Of a stretch of DNA of 64,000 bases, positions 40,926 to 51,828 are shown piece after piece (positions within the stretch are counted from its first letter, which is position 1; each line of letters begins with the position of its first letter). The stretch spans positions 99,501-163,500 of the forward strand of contig CAUYUJ010012603.1 of the NCBI GenBank assembly GCA_963575745.1. Reading direction: 5' to 3'. Made by a program: the position numbers and the translations under genes. Under the pieces are notes generated by a model that searched no databases, had not been told where the DNA came from, and worked only from the letters and a program-made list of their open reading frames with translations. This stretch comes from Prorocentrum cordatum. Lineage: Eukaryota > Sar > Dinophyceae > Prorocentrales > Prorocentraceae.

Positions 40926-41735
40926 TTGCTCAGGGATTGTAGCAAGTCAGCTTTATCTAGTCCTTGTTCTGTAGCCAATGTCCTGCGAGTCTCCCGAATT
41001 CCGTCTGCAGACATATGTAACCCTCGCTCCGTCATCGCCCCCCTTATAAAGTGTCCCAAACTATTTGCGCACCGCGTTTGCGCAGGGGGTGGGTACGTCG
41101 CCAGGGTATTTTTTTGGGGGGGGGGACGGGGGTTCCACCCGCCTGGGCTTGCAAAAATATAGGAACAGGAATATATACACACCATTCCTGGGCCGAGGAC
41201 GGGCCTGGCTGGCAGTGGATCTGTATAGGTCCTGTTCGCGAGCCAGAGCGACGGCAGCAGCGACGTGGACGCGCAGCGTGCGGCATATCCGCCCCCCCTC
41301 CTCGCTCCTCGCACGCCCGTGCACCACGTCTCGCCCCGCGCCAGCCGACCTCGGGAAACTCCGCCATGTGTTTGCACTGGTGCGCCGACGTGTGTGTTCG
41401 CAGCACCGTATCCTTGTTCACGTAGTAGGTGTCGGACCTCGGTGGCAGGCAGACGCGTCCAGCACGCACAACCACGAAAATCCTGAACGAGTCCCCGAGT
41501 GCGGACGGCCAGACGGCGACTGCCCGCAGGAGCAACGCTTACAGCTGATGCTGCGCTTGCAAGCTGATAGCGTGTCGCTCTGCTTCGTGGGAGGGGAGGC
41601 TGGGGAAAGCTCGTAGCGTTGATTATTGGGATTTCGGACGTGCTTAGTGTGTCGGGCCGAAGCGTGGTGGACCAGAACTGGTGGCGAGACGCACCAAGCA
41701 CACGTTCCTGACCGATCAAACACATACACAAACAC
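40926..41735. other. Unassigned sequence with a poly-G dispersed repeat
   Basis: 41095-41175 (GGGTATTTTTTTGG, G-run, CCGCCTGGGCTTGCAAAAAT) is a reverse-complement relative of 28640-28720. No gene recognised in the rest. Confidence 0.45.
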
Positions 41736-41794
41736 AAGCACAACCACAGACACATATACAAACACATACACACACACACTCACTCACTCACTCA

Positions 41795-41829
<35 letters not shown>

Positions 41830-41850
41830 GCACTCAGACACGCGCGCACG
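41736..41850. repeat. (CA)n microsatellite
   Basis: CACACA and ACTCACTCACTC repeats ending in CGCGCAC variants. Confidence 0.9.
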
Positions 41851-42594
41851 CGCGCATGTGAGGTCCTTAATAGCAGCAAAAGCAATTCATAACGTCACAA
41901 CTCTACCATAATCAATCCCAGCACCAGTAATGGTGACAAATTCGAAACAGCGTAATACTGTCGAAGTATGTGCCACACTGGGCTGGGCTACTGAGAGCCG
42001 CCGATGTGTGATACACCTGTCGACCAGCGGAAACAACAAACGAACGCCCGCAGAGCCACGCACGCGCACCAACTCGAATGGCATGCACGACCAAATCGAA
42101 TCAAGCACGATATGCAAAACATAACTACCCGGGGACGTACCCAACCCTTTGTACACATGGGGCGACTATGCACTGGACCGCTCAATACAAAAGCAAGCAC
42201 TGGAGGATCCGCCGTGCTCTTGAACGCTTCGCCAAAAAAACGTCTGGCAAGAGACAATTGTTTCACATTCGCGGCATCACTCTTAAGAGTCAGATCGTTG
42301 GCAGGAAGGCGACCACGAGAGGGCGTGGGAATAAACGGATGAAGGGGGAATAGGAGACATGCATCGCGGGAGTAACAGCGCATCGCGCTAGGTTCTCATT
42401 GCAGAACAGCGCCATGTGTGCTATGACAGAAAAGCGCCCTGCGCTAAGCGCTGCAAGTGCCCGGGTGCACTACGGACAAAAGGCAACTGAAGAGTCGATG
42501 CGGCATGGGCACAGAACAGCGCCATGCGCTCCGTGCCTCCCCATCCCGCTGCGATCTGCGATCAACAACGCAGCGAGCGTCTCATGGTGGCAAC
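41851..42594. other. Unassigned sequence
   Basis: No gene recognised. Frames at 42004-42353 are open but without domain. Confidence 0.4.
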
Positions 42595-44185
42595 AGTGGG
42601 ACACCCCTCCGCTGGACCTCCCAGGAGCCCACGAAAGAGGCTACAGCTTAGAACATCGCAGCCCCCAAGGAGGTGACGAGGTCTCGTGGTGATCTGCGTA
42701 GGACGTACCTCCGCTGGCCTTCTCAGAAGCCCACGGCGGTGGCGTCAGTTTCGAAAATCGCAGCCCCCAAGGGGGCGGCGAGGTCTCGTGATGATCTGCG
42801 TGGGACGTACCTCCGCTGCCCCACCCAGACGCAAATCGCAGCCCCCCAGGGGACGGCGAGGTCGTGGTGATCTGCATTGGACGTCCCTCCGCTGGCCCTC
42901 CCAGAAGCCCACGAAAGCGGCGACGGTTTCGCAGATCGCAAGCCCCCCCAGGAAACGGCGAGGTCTCGTGGTGATCTGCGCATGACGTACCTCCGCTGGG
43001 CCTCCCATAGGCCCACGAAAGGGGCGACAGTCTCGCAGATCACAGCCCCCCAAGAGGCGACGAGGCCTTGTGGTGATCTGCATGGGACGTACCTCCGCTG
43101 GCCTTCTCCGAAGCCCACGAAAGTGGCGTCAGTTTCGCAAATCGCAGCCCCCCCAAGGGGGGCGACGAGGTCTCGCGGTGATCTGCGCATGACGTACCTC
43201 CGCTGGGCCACCCAGAAGCCCACGAAGGTGGCGACAGTTTCGCACATCGCACCCCCCCCCGGGGACGGCGAGGTCTCGTGGTGATCTGCGTGGGACGTAC
43301 CTCCGCTGGGCTTCTCCGAAGCCCACGAAGGTGGCGACGGTTTCGCAAACCGCAGCCCCCAAGGGGACGGCGAGGTCCCATGGTGATCTGCGCATGACGT
43401 ACGTACTTCCGGTGGGCCACCCAGAAGCCCACAAACGTGGCGACAGTTTCGCAGATCGCAAGCCCCCCCCCCAGGGGACGGCGAGGTCTAGTGGTGATCT
43501 GCGTGGGACGTAACCCGGAGAAGCAATTAAGGACCCCCCCGGCGTTATCATTAGCACCGCGCCGTAATTAAATAATTATTTGGGGGGGTTTTCGCCGAGC
43601 GATATTATTAGCACCGCGCAAATGGAAGGAAAATAAATAATTCCAGCGCCCCGCCTCGGGTGGCATCCCAATTAGAATTGTAATGAGAATAAGAATACGA
43701 ATACGAATAAGGAAACCTGTAGGACCTGCGAGACCTGCGAGACCTGCGGGACTCCGTGGGACCCGTGCGATCTGGTGTACCCCCTCCTGGTGCCAGGATA
43801 ACGCTTCCGGGTGCCGGGTGCGTTATCCTTTCACCGGAGAGGGGGAGGGGGGGGGGTCCTTAATCGCTTACTCGGGTTACTAGTGGTGATCTGCGTGGGA
43901 CGTACCTCCGCTGGCCCACCCAGAAGCCCAAGAACGTGGCGACGGTTTCGCAGATCAGCCCCCCAGGGGACGGCGAGGTCTCGTGGTGATCTGCGTGGGA
44001 CGTACCTCCGCTGGTCCTCCAAGAAGCCCACAAACGTGGCGACAGTTTCGCAGATCGCAAGCCCCCCAGGGGACGGCGAGGTCTCGTGGTGATCTGCGTG
44101 GGACGTACCTCCGCTGGGCTTCTCAGAAATCCACGAAAGCGGCGACAGTTTCGCACATCGCAGCCCCCCAGAGGACGGCGAGGTC
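42595..44185 (-). repeat. Satellite family S, large array (about 12 units, interrupted)
   Basis: Units of about 100 bp: GTGGTGATCTGCGTGGGACG, TACCTCCGCTGG, CCCACGAAAG, GGCGACAGTTTCGCAGATCG and CAGCCCCCCAGGGGACGG. CCTCCGCTGG-like anchors recur near 42607, 42711, 42809, 42893, 42990, 43093, 43200, 43302, 43405, 43908, 44009 and 44110. The core TTTCGCAGATCGCAGCC is the reverse complement of that in arrays 1 and 2. Interrupted by the element at 43511-43879. Confidence 0.9.
43511..43879. mobile_element. 369-bp TIR element inserted in satellite, 23-bp flanking duplication
   Basis: Left TAACCCGGAGAAGCAATTAA then GGACCCCCCC; right GGGGGGGTCC then TTAATCGCTTACTCGGGTTA, inverted copies with about 3 mismatches in 30. 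Flanks 43488-43510 and 43880-43902 both read CTAGTGGTGATCTGCGTGGG then ACG, and both carry A where most satellite units have C, as expected of one duplicated target. The interior is AT-rich (TTAATTAAATAATTATT, two copies of ATTAGCACCGCGC) and holds a perfect 10-bp hairpin AGGATAACGC / GCGTTATCCT (43795-43804, 43820-43829). No ORF. Confidence 0.75.
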
Positions 44186-44189
44186 ACGA

Positions 44190-44265
44190 GGCAGGGAGGA
44201 GGAGGAGGAACACGAGGAGGAGGAGGAGAATGGAGGGAGAAAGGAGGAGGAGGAGGTGGGGACCG
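44190..44265. repeat. Short GGA tract
   Basis: GGAGGAGGAGGAACACGAGG-like repeats directly after the last satellite unit. Confidence 0.85.
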
Positions 44266-44509
44266 CAGTGCTCTTTTCAAAACGAATACCCAACACAGGA
44301 GGGTTGGGAAATAAAGCCCCGCACAGCACAGCAAAGTCATGTGATGAAGCGTGTTGCTCTGCGGGATGTAGGGCCATTTGTCGCTGCTCCTGGGCAGTCT
44401 TAGGGCCGCAAGGCTTCTCAGAACTACAATGGGTCCCCAAGACCCCCAAGTTCCAGGAATGTCTGGGTGCTCCTGTGCACTCTCGCGCGACTGAACGAGA
44501 GCCAAGGCC

Positions 44510-44770
44510 GCGCTAACGGCGATGTTGGTTAACGCCAAATGTTGGGAATCTGGTTTTTGTGACACCGAGCTCGCGCAGAACAAATTGTAGGAAATCACGA
44601 AGCATACTTTACTACTTTTTGTATGTGTGAATGTATCAAGCGAAAACGACGCAGAGAATTGCAGGAAAGCGCGAACCACCACGTCCTACAACTGGTTTGG
44701 CCACGAACCAGTCCCACCTACAATGCCGAAACCAACATCGCCGTTACCTACATTGCCGTTAGCGCGTCTA
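44510..44770. mobile_element. Foldback, about 260 bp
   Basis: Left GCGCTAACGGCGATGTTGG and right CATTGCCGTTAGCGCG (ending near 44768) are inverted. Similarity continues inward (AAATTGTAGGAAATCACG against the complement of CGTCCTACAACTGG). AT-richer interior, no coding. Confidence 0.65.
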
Positions 44771-44847
44771 CGGGAGAGGCCCCAGGAGCGCGATTGGGAT
44801 CCAAACGCTGCTTCAGGTTCGGCGACTCGAGAGGGTGTGGTTTGCCA

Positions 44848-45015
44848 AGGGTGTGGTTTGCAACCGGCACCCTGTGGAACATCCTGGGGGGCACCCTATG
44901 TAGGGGGCGCGCGGGGACCTCGATAGAGTTCTCCCGCGCCCCGAGGAGGGAGGCCCGACGAGGAAGGTGTCGTGCCCCCCATGCCCCAACGGTGCCGATC
45001 GCAAACCACGCCCCG
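44848..45015. mobile_element. Foldback, about 165 bp
   Basis: Left GGGTGTGGTTTGCAACCGG then CACC; right GGTGCCGATCGCAAACCACG then CCCC. Arms pair at about 20 of 24 positions. Confidence 0.65.
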
Positions 45016-45029
45016 GCGTAACCATACAG

Positions 45030-45245
45030 GGAGGAGGGAGGAGGAAGGAGGGAGGAGTGAGGGAGGGGGAGGGGGAGGGGAAGGGGGAGGGGGAGGGGGA
45101 GGAGGAGGAGGAGGAGGAGGAGGAGGAGGAGGAGGAGGAGGAGGAGGAGGAGGAGGAGGAGGAGGAGGAGAGGAGGAGGAGGAGGAGGGAGGAGGAGGAA
45201 GGAGGAGGGAGGAGGAGGAGGAGGAGGGGGGGAGGAGGAGGAGCC
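45030..45245. repeat. (GGA)n tract
   Basis: GGGAGGGGGAGGGG then GGA repeats, about 215 bp. Confidence 0.95.
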
Positions 45246-45389
45246 TTTGTAATCGCTGACAGGTGGCCCCCCGGGCCCGTCCCGGGTCGTGTTCGAGGCC
45301 TTGGGGGGGCCGGCCCAAGCAACAAAACGTCGCCCCAAACCATCAAGATCTGGCATGATCTCAGCATGCCCGCCTCCTCTGCATGAAGA

Positions 45390-46765
45390 ATGCCCAAGCA
45401 GCCCAAGAGACCCATGAGGCCTCCAGGAGGCCCCCAGGAGGCCAAAAGGCAGCCTCAGGATGTCTCCGTCTCCTCCTCCTCCTACACCTCCTCCTCCTCC
45501 TCCTCCTCGTCCTCCTCCTCCTCGTCCTCGTTCTGCTCCCTCTCACCATCCATTCATTCTCTTACTCTTTCAGGTGTTCTACCAAGGGGTTCCGCAACGG
45601 CTGGGGGAACACATCGTCCAATAGCTTGGGCAGAGCCTTCGGACCAACCGTAGGCCGCATGGCCGTTTCCAAAGGCAGCGGGCGGCGGCGATTCGCCTCA
45701 GGCGTCTTCGATCCTCCGCCCCCTCTTGACGTATCAATGGGGTGCCTGGCGTGCCAAACGTTCGATGATTTGGTCCTTCCGGAAAGTCCCGTGGGATCTC
45801 GAGGGGCCCCGCTGGCCGCGCGGAAAGAGCTCAAAATCCACAAGACCAAAACCAAGGCAGCCAAGACGGCCGAGATGGCCCAAGATGGCCCCCCAAACGG
45901 TCCTGACACGCCTCCGAACGGCCCAGACTGCCCCACGACGGCCCAAGATGCCTTCCAGATGGCCAGGGAGCCCCCCGAGACGCTACAGCAGGGCTCCAAG
46001 AGGACCTCCCGGAGGCCGAAAGCATTGATGGCCCTATAGGGTGTTTCGATGGCTGTTCTGGCCTCCGACGCTCCAGGCCGGCCCAGAGACCGCCCCAAGA
46101 CGGCTAGGGAGGCAGCCAGGAGGGCCCGACCTAGAGAGACCAAAGAAGGACCCCCGACTGCCTGTACAGGTCCCGTCCCGAAGACGGCCTCAGAAGGTCA
46201 GGAGGTCCCTTCGAGGCCCCCAGAAGTCGCCACAGAGGCCCCCAAGAGGCCCGAGGAGGCCCCCAAGGGCCCAAGAGGCTCCAGGAGGCCCCCACGAGGC
46301 CCCCACGAGGCCCCAGAAGGCCCCACAAGAGGCCCCAGAAGGACCCCAAGAGGTCCGTCAGAGGCCCCCAAGATGCTCCCAGGAAGCCACAAGATAGCCT
46401 CAACAGGCCTCTGTTTTCTCCTCCTCCCTGCTCTTCCTCCTCCTCCTTCCTCCTCCTCCTCCTCCTCCTCCTCCTCCTCCTCCTCCTCCTCCTCCTCCTC
46501 CTGCTCCTCCCCTCCTCCTCCTTTCCTCCTCCTCCTCCTCCTCCTCCTCCTCCTCATCCTCATCCTCATCGTCCTCCTGCTGCTCCCTCTCATCCTTCTT
46601 TCTCGGCTTCTCCAAAGTGCTCCCCAAAGTGGGTCCGCAACGACTGGGGGGACACGTAGTCCAATCGCCTGGCCAGACTTCAGCCCAACGTTCGGCCTCA
46701 CGAGCGCTTCCAAAAAGACAGGGTGCGGCGGTGGCTCGCCGTAGGCGTCTTCGATCACGTAAGCT
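45390..46765 (+). repeat. Two tandem composite units: family P + TCC tract + 160-bp core
   Basis: Unit 1: CCAAGAGGCC-type repeats 45390-45450, TCC 45460-45545, core about 45566-45730. Unit 2: CCAAGA-type repeats 45840-46420, TCC 46420-46590, core about 46605-46765. The cores share GTCCGCAACGACTGGGGGGA / GTTCCGCAACGGCTGGGGGA, ACA-CGTCCAAT, TTCGGCC and GGCGTCTTCGATC. Unit 1's core follows a CTTTCAG acceptor-like end of the pyrimidine tract. Confidence 0.65.
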
Positions 46766-47520
46766 GGCCGCCAGGACGACACTGTGGCCGAAAACTGGCC
46801 AGTGTAAATTGAAGCACGGGGCCAAACCGGCAACGCTATAAGCCACAAACCCACTGAAAACCCGAGACAACTGCTGCAAATGGAAGCTCAAATCTGCAGC
46901 AACGTGGGCGACGAGGGCGAAAGAAAGAACGCTTACTGACTAACAGTTAGACGTGCATATGACAGGAACGGCCGAGCAGCATGCGGGGAAAGGGCAAACG
47001 GCAAACTGCATCGCTGCGTGACCACTGTGTCGTGCTGGCGCGCGTACGGGCGACTGTGAGGCCGAGTAAGCCGCGGACGGTGACCGCCCTGGGTGGCCTG
47101 GAGGGAGGCGCAACTTGTCGAAATTGTCCACCGTGTTCACGATGGGATCCTGGGCGCCACCCGACACCGGTGCCTCGAAACCGTGTGAGTCGTAGCCCTT
47201 GGAGGGGGGGGGGCAACTCCCTCAGAGCAATCTCCAGGGCAGTGGCATGTCGGTGCCCGTCTCCCACCTCTGCTTGATATTGATAGCACCCCCGCTCCGG
47301 CGTCACCCTCGGCCACAACCCCGCCGAGCCTGACCTGGGGTAGGCCCTGGTTGGGGCGTGCTTGTACCATGTGCACCATGTACCGCAATCGGCTACGTGC
47401 CTCGATCTGCAACCTGTGAATTCGACTGACACGCCCTTGAGGTACGTCTGAGGATCACTGGGGCTGAGGTTGTCCACACAAGCGCCGTGCGTGGGAGTGC
47501 CTGCCAGTGCGCGCACTGCA
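46766..47520. other. Unassigned sequence
   Basis: No gene or RNA recognised; open frames lack domains. Confidence 0.4.
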
Positions 47521-47645
47521 TTAGAGCTGATGATGATATGATGATGGTGGTGGTGATGATGATGCTGATGCTGCTGATGATGATGCTGATGATGATGATG
47601 ATGGTGATGATGGTGCGGCATCCAATGATGATAAAATCATGATGA
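47521..47645. repeat. (GAT/GATGCT)n tract
   Basis: GATGATGATG and GATGCTGATG repeats. Confidence 0.9.
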
Positions 47646-47879
47646 TACTGATGGCACGAGGGTGAAGAGCATCTGGCACTGCCCTCAACATCATGAGCCT
47701 ACTGTGATCCAAGCGCGTTATCACGCCATGCCGTGCGTCTCCTCATCCCCCTCAACCTGCCTGTCATCTCACCAGCCTGTTGAGCTTAGGTGGTCAAACA
47801 AGTTCTTTCTCTCTTCCAGAGCCCCACTTCCGTTCGGGGAGGGGTTCACTCCCCCTCCCCTCCCCGAGGTGTTTCGACG

Positions 47880-48360
47880 GGGGGCGCGAGGGTCAGGCCG
47901 CCCAAGATGGCCCAAGATGGCTCCAAGCGGGCTTTCGATGCTAAAAGATGGCCTCGGAGGCGCCTCAAGATAGCCGAATATGAAAGTAACAGAGCTTCCG
48001 ACATGCCTCCAAGAAGCCCGACGAGGACCGCAAGGCAGCTCCAAGTGCTCCCGAAGCCACCTCAGGACCCACTCCAAGTGGCCCGAATCCTTCTACCATA
48101 TGACAAGCACGGCTTTGTGTCTTCTCGCCTTTTCGCTTCCGATGCGCTTTGCAGGCCTCAAGATTATCCCAAGATGGCCGAAGAAGAGCGCCCCAAGAGG
48201 GGCCCCAAGAAGGCTCCAAGACAGCCCCAAGAGTGTCCCACGAGGGCCCCAAGAGGCGGTGTGCCTCCTCCTCCTCCTCCTTTCCTCCTCCTCCTCCTCC
48301 TCCTCCTCCTCCCCCTCCTCCTCCCCCACCCTCCTCCTACTCCTTCCCCTCCCCTCGTCC
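47880..48360 (+). repeat. Family P segment followed by TCC tract
   Basis: GGCCCCAAGAGG / GGCCCAAGATGGC variants at 47890-48255 run into (TCC)n at 48258-48355, the same order as the composite units at 45.4-46.6 kb, but no clear 160-bp core follows. Confidence 0.6.
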
Positions 48361-48836
48361 CCATTCTCCAGGAATCCGCCAAGGCCACCCCCTTGCTCCC
48401 AGAAATCTCTCTGTTCTTCATGGTCGCCGGCTTTGTCCCTCTGCGTGTCTCTCTTCGCCCGTTTCCCCGTCAGCTCTCATGGGCAGGGTTTCTGAACGAG
48501 CTGGTGGGGATACGCGAAACGAGAACAATTTCCATGACTCATCATTCGATCCCCTTCGCCGTCATCCCCCCTTTGCCGCTCCAACTTTCACCGCTCATAC
48601 GACTCGCCCATCCCGCTGTCTTTCCACCCCTGCGCGTTCCACCGTTTACCCTTCGCTGCGTGCGACATGGAACCCTGATGCCACCTGCAAGCGTCGCTGC
48701 ATTGTCAGATGGCCGACGCTGGGCCAGAGATGATCGGGCGCGGCAGCCCAGCGCTCGGAATCGGGTATCCTCCCGGTCATAGAACACCATCTCGGGGTTC
48801 GAAGCCTTGAAGTATTCCTGCATAGCCTGCCCGAGA
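48361..48836. other. Unassigned sequence
   Basis: No gene recognised. Confidence 0.4.
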
Positions 48837-49212
48837 AAGAGAGAAAGAGAGAGAGAGAGAGAGAGAGTGTGAGAGAGCGAGGGAGAGCGAGAGAGAAACA
48901 GAGGCACTTGCTCGCGCGCGGGCGGGCGGGCACGGCTGCACGGTTTCCCCTGGGGCCGTAGGCGACCCGAGGGGGAGGAGGAAGAGGAGGAGGAGGAGCA
49001 GGAGGAGGAAGAGGAGAAGGAGGAGGAGGAGGAGGAGGAGGAGGAGGAGGAGGAAGAGGAGGAGGAGGAGGTGGAGGAGGGGGAGGGGGAGGAGGAGATG
49101 GAGGAGGAGGAGGAGCAGGAGGAAGGGGAGGAGGAGGAGAAGGAGGAGGAGGAGGGAAGAGGAGGAGGAGGAGGAGGAGGAGCGAGCGAGCGAGCGAGCG
49201 AGCGAGCGAGCG
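48837..49212. repeat. (GA)n, GGA and GCGA tracts
   Basis: (GA)n 48837-48900; then GGTTTCCCCTGGGGCCGTAG followed by GCGACCCGAGG (48941-48972), which recurs at 51609-51640; (GGA)n 48973-49180; (GCGA)n 49181-49212. Confidence 0.85.
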
Positions 49213-49711
49213 ACCTCGGCAGCAGTTCGGCTTCGATGCGCGGGGCACGGGCCTGGGAAGATTGGGCGCCTGTCGGCGTCCTGCGTTGCTGCTAGTACTG
49301 TCAATGGGCGAAGCGGTAGGGCGCCTGAGGGAGCCCGTGGGGGCCTAAAAAGCCTTGGGCCCCTCGTCGGCCCTAGACCGTCTCAAACCTCCGAATTCGA
49401 GCAAAACGAGAGGGCGACACGCTAGGCTCAACCCTCCCAACCTGCGTTCAGATATGTAGGTACATCCTCAGGGCACAATCAGCAGATAATTATGCGCATC
49501 GCGTGCTCACTGCGCCGTGCTAAGTACGACATACATGTGTGAGACACTGAACGTTATGCTACGTCACCGTGCGATGTCGCCGCGCTCACATGTCCCAGAG
49601 TGCAGGAATCCTGGCCGAAGAAGTCCAGGCTGGGCGGAGACGAGACCGTCCTGGGCGAGAAAAGTGGTGCAGCTCGATCCTGACGGACAAAGCTAAATCC
49701 ACCCTGAACGC
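49213..49711. other. Unassigned sequence
   Basis: No gene recognised. It is downstream (minus strand) of the truncated retrotransposon fragment, where a reverse transcriptase would be expected but is absent. Confidence 0.4.
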
Positions 49712-51180
49712 CTAAGCGTAGGCTGCAAACACTCTAGAGGCAAAGAAACGAGACCTCAGGCACAGCGCTGTGGTCCATACGAAACGGTTCTTTTGTCCTC
49801 GTCCCGTGACAGAGAGTGATGTCCCCAGCCGGTTCACGAGTGTCCAGTCGCGACGCTTCCATGCACGCTGTAACTGTTCAGCTGTATCTGCTTGCCGTTC
49901 ACGAGTATGCCATCGTCGTGCCTCTTGGAGCTCTCGTGTAATAGTGCCGATGCGCTTGCGCACTCCGTCGTATTTGGACTGATGTGAGTCGTTCTGGTCA
50001 TATGCGCTGCTGCCATCTAGTCCCATCTGCTCCCGTAGTGCTGCGCGCTGCTTTGTGAGGTCAATTATCTCTTTCCTCCTGTGTTCATACTGTTCAGATG
50101 TTTGCTCGCCAGGCGGAAAATCTTGAACTAAATGTTTCTGGATGCATGCCCTAAGTAGATCCCAGCCAGCCTGCACATCACCACGGTCCCAGATTTCTCT
50201 CCAAGTGTCCTCTGGGATCAATGCCGTGTTCTTTTCGAGCTCCTTCAGGCAGTTGATACGCAGGTGGCCGTGCACGTCGGCGCCCATGATAGAGCTACGA
50301 TTGACCACGTGGTGTTGCGAGCCCTTGTGTGCCATCTTTTTTAACATCCAGCTCAGGAAGCAACGGTACATGGTCTTGTGGTAGGGTCGTGGCTCTGCGC
50401 TGTAGTCGCCGACCTAGCTGTCGTAACGTCTTTATAATTATTTTGCGCTCCAGGGACTCTGTCGGTAAAGTGTGATGGTCGATCTTGCTGCTGGCAATGC
50501 CGTTGACGTAGGATGGCCCTGTGTCCCAGAAACTAGTGGCCAATGTCATGTGGTTTTCTTTTACGGTGTCCCGTACGAGCTGGGATACTGTAGTTCTCAT
50601 GCCAGGGTTCTTCAGCCCTACAATATGATCAGCTCGATAATATTCAGTTCGTCCTGTGTCGTCCCGCCATATGCCAAACAAACAATTAAAATCGCCCCCA
50701 TGATGACGAGACGCTGGTGAACGAGTTTGTCGACGGTCTCTGTGAACCGAGTCATGCATTTGTCCACGGCCTCCTCTCGAATGGATGGTATGGTCCCTTC
50801 GGGCGACAAGTACACGAGAAAGAACGCGACCGTACTGGCTCCGATGCGAAATTTTGCCATGGCGATGCGCCCAGCGATGCCTCTGGAGCGAGGTGGAAAC
50901 TGCGTCTGCTGGAGGGTGCCTTTCAGCGCCGAGCTGAAACCTACTGCTTGTCCACATGAACGATTTGACCATCTTGAGTTACGAGGACCATATTGAATGC
51001 ACGTGTGGTTCGGCATATTTGTCTTTAACACGTCCTCGTCTTTCATGGCGGCGCGCCCCGTGCCATTGAGCATCAATACGTCTACCGTCGGCGTGAGGGT
51101 CGATATCTCCTCCATTCGGGTGTGATCTTTCCATTCCACCTTATGAGCGAGAACACGCTGCACCATGATGAAAAGGAGAC
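49712..51180 (-). pseudogene. Truncated non-LTR retrotransposon fragment: endonuclease and linker
   Basis: Minus strand. The endonuclease starts in the frame ending at 50618 (VDVLMLNGTGRAA, then RIAMAKFRIG and FFLVYLSPEG), continues after a shift near 50700 in the frame 50295-50972 (GGDFNCLFGI, SKIDHHTLP), then shifts again near 50415 to the frame ending at 49712. There VGDYSAEP sits where the final catalytic Asp-His pair would be, with Tyr for His. The last 219 codons (Arg/Glu-rich) look like the linker before a reverse transcriptase, which is missing. At least two frameshifts and a 3' truncation make it non-functional. It is a different copy, and probably lineage, from the elements at 15 kb and 55 kb. 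Confidence 0.6.
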
Positions 51181-51304
51181 CTGCGGGTGGAAGTAAGGAA
51201 GGGTAGGAACAGCAGGCCAGCCTAGGCATACCGCCCCGCATACTATTGACCTCCACCCATGGGATGTACGGTGTGGCAGGTGTGGTAGAAGCTCCTGCTG
51301 AGCC

Positions 51305-51435
51305 ATAGCAGCTCCTAGGAGGAGGAGGAGGAGGAGGAGGAGGAGGAGGAGGAGGAGGAGGAGGAGGAGGAGGGGGACGAGGAGGATCGAGGAGGAGGGA
51401 GGAGGAGGATCGAGGAGGACCGAGGGGGAGGCCAA
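51305..51435. repeat. (GGA)n tract
   Basis: CTCCTAGGAGGAGG seed then GGA repeats. The seed resembles CCTAGGAGGAGG at 3220 and 3483. Confidence 0.9.
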
Positions 51436-51604
51436 TACCTAGACACCAGATTATGGGGGGGGGAAGGGCGCGAGTCCTCCGAGGGGGCTGACCTTCGATG
51501 ATTGGTGTCGGCACAATCGACTGGCCTCTTGGACCACCACCCAGATCGGAGGCCATCTCCCCTCGGCGGAGGTAGCCTGGAGGATGACGCTGGGCCTCCG
51601 GTGG

Positions 51605-51828
51605 ACGGTTTCCCCTGGGGCCGTAGGCGACCCGAGGAGGGGAGGGCGAGGAGGGGAAGGAGGAGGGGGAGGAGGAAACGGAGGAGGAGGAGGAGGAGGA
51701 GGAGGAGGAGGAGGAGGAGGGGGAGGAGGGGGAGGAGGAGATGGAGGAGGAGGATGAGGAGGAGGAGAGGAGGAGGAGGAGGAGAAGTAGGAGGAGGAGG
51801 AGGAGAAGGAGGAAGAGGAGGACGGGCC
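51605..51828. repeat. (GGA)n tract with repeated seed
   Basis: Begins with GGTTTCCCCTGGGGCCGTAG then GCGACCCGAGG, identical to the sequence preceding the tract at 48973, then about 190 bp of GGA-type repeats. Confidence 0.9.

Noticed and set aside
42673-43284. Open frames with a repeated peptide of about 33 residues (RGTYLRW, TVSQIAAP)
   Set aside because: They follow the satellite unit; unit length is not a constant multiple of three, frames break between units, and the antisense is equally open.
43511-43879. Simple TA-target (Tc1/mariner-type) insertion
   Set aside because: TA is present at both ends, but the right flank repeats 23 bp of the left flank instead of continuing the satellite unit, so a plain TA duplication does not explain the site.
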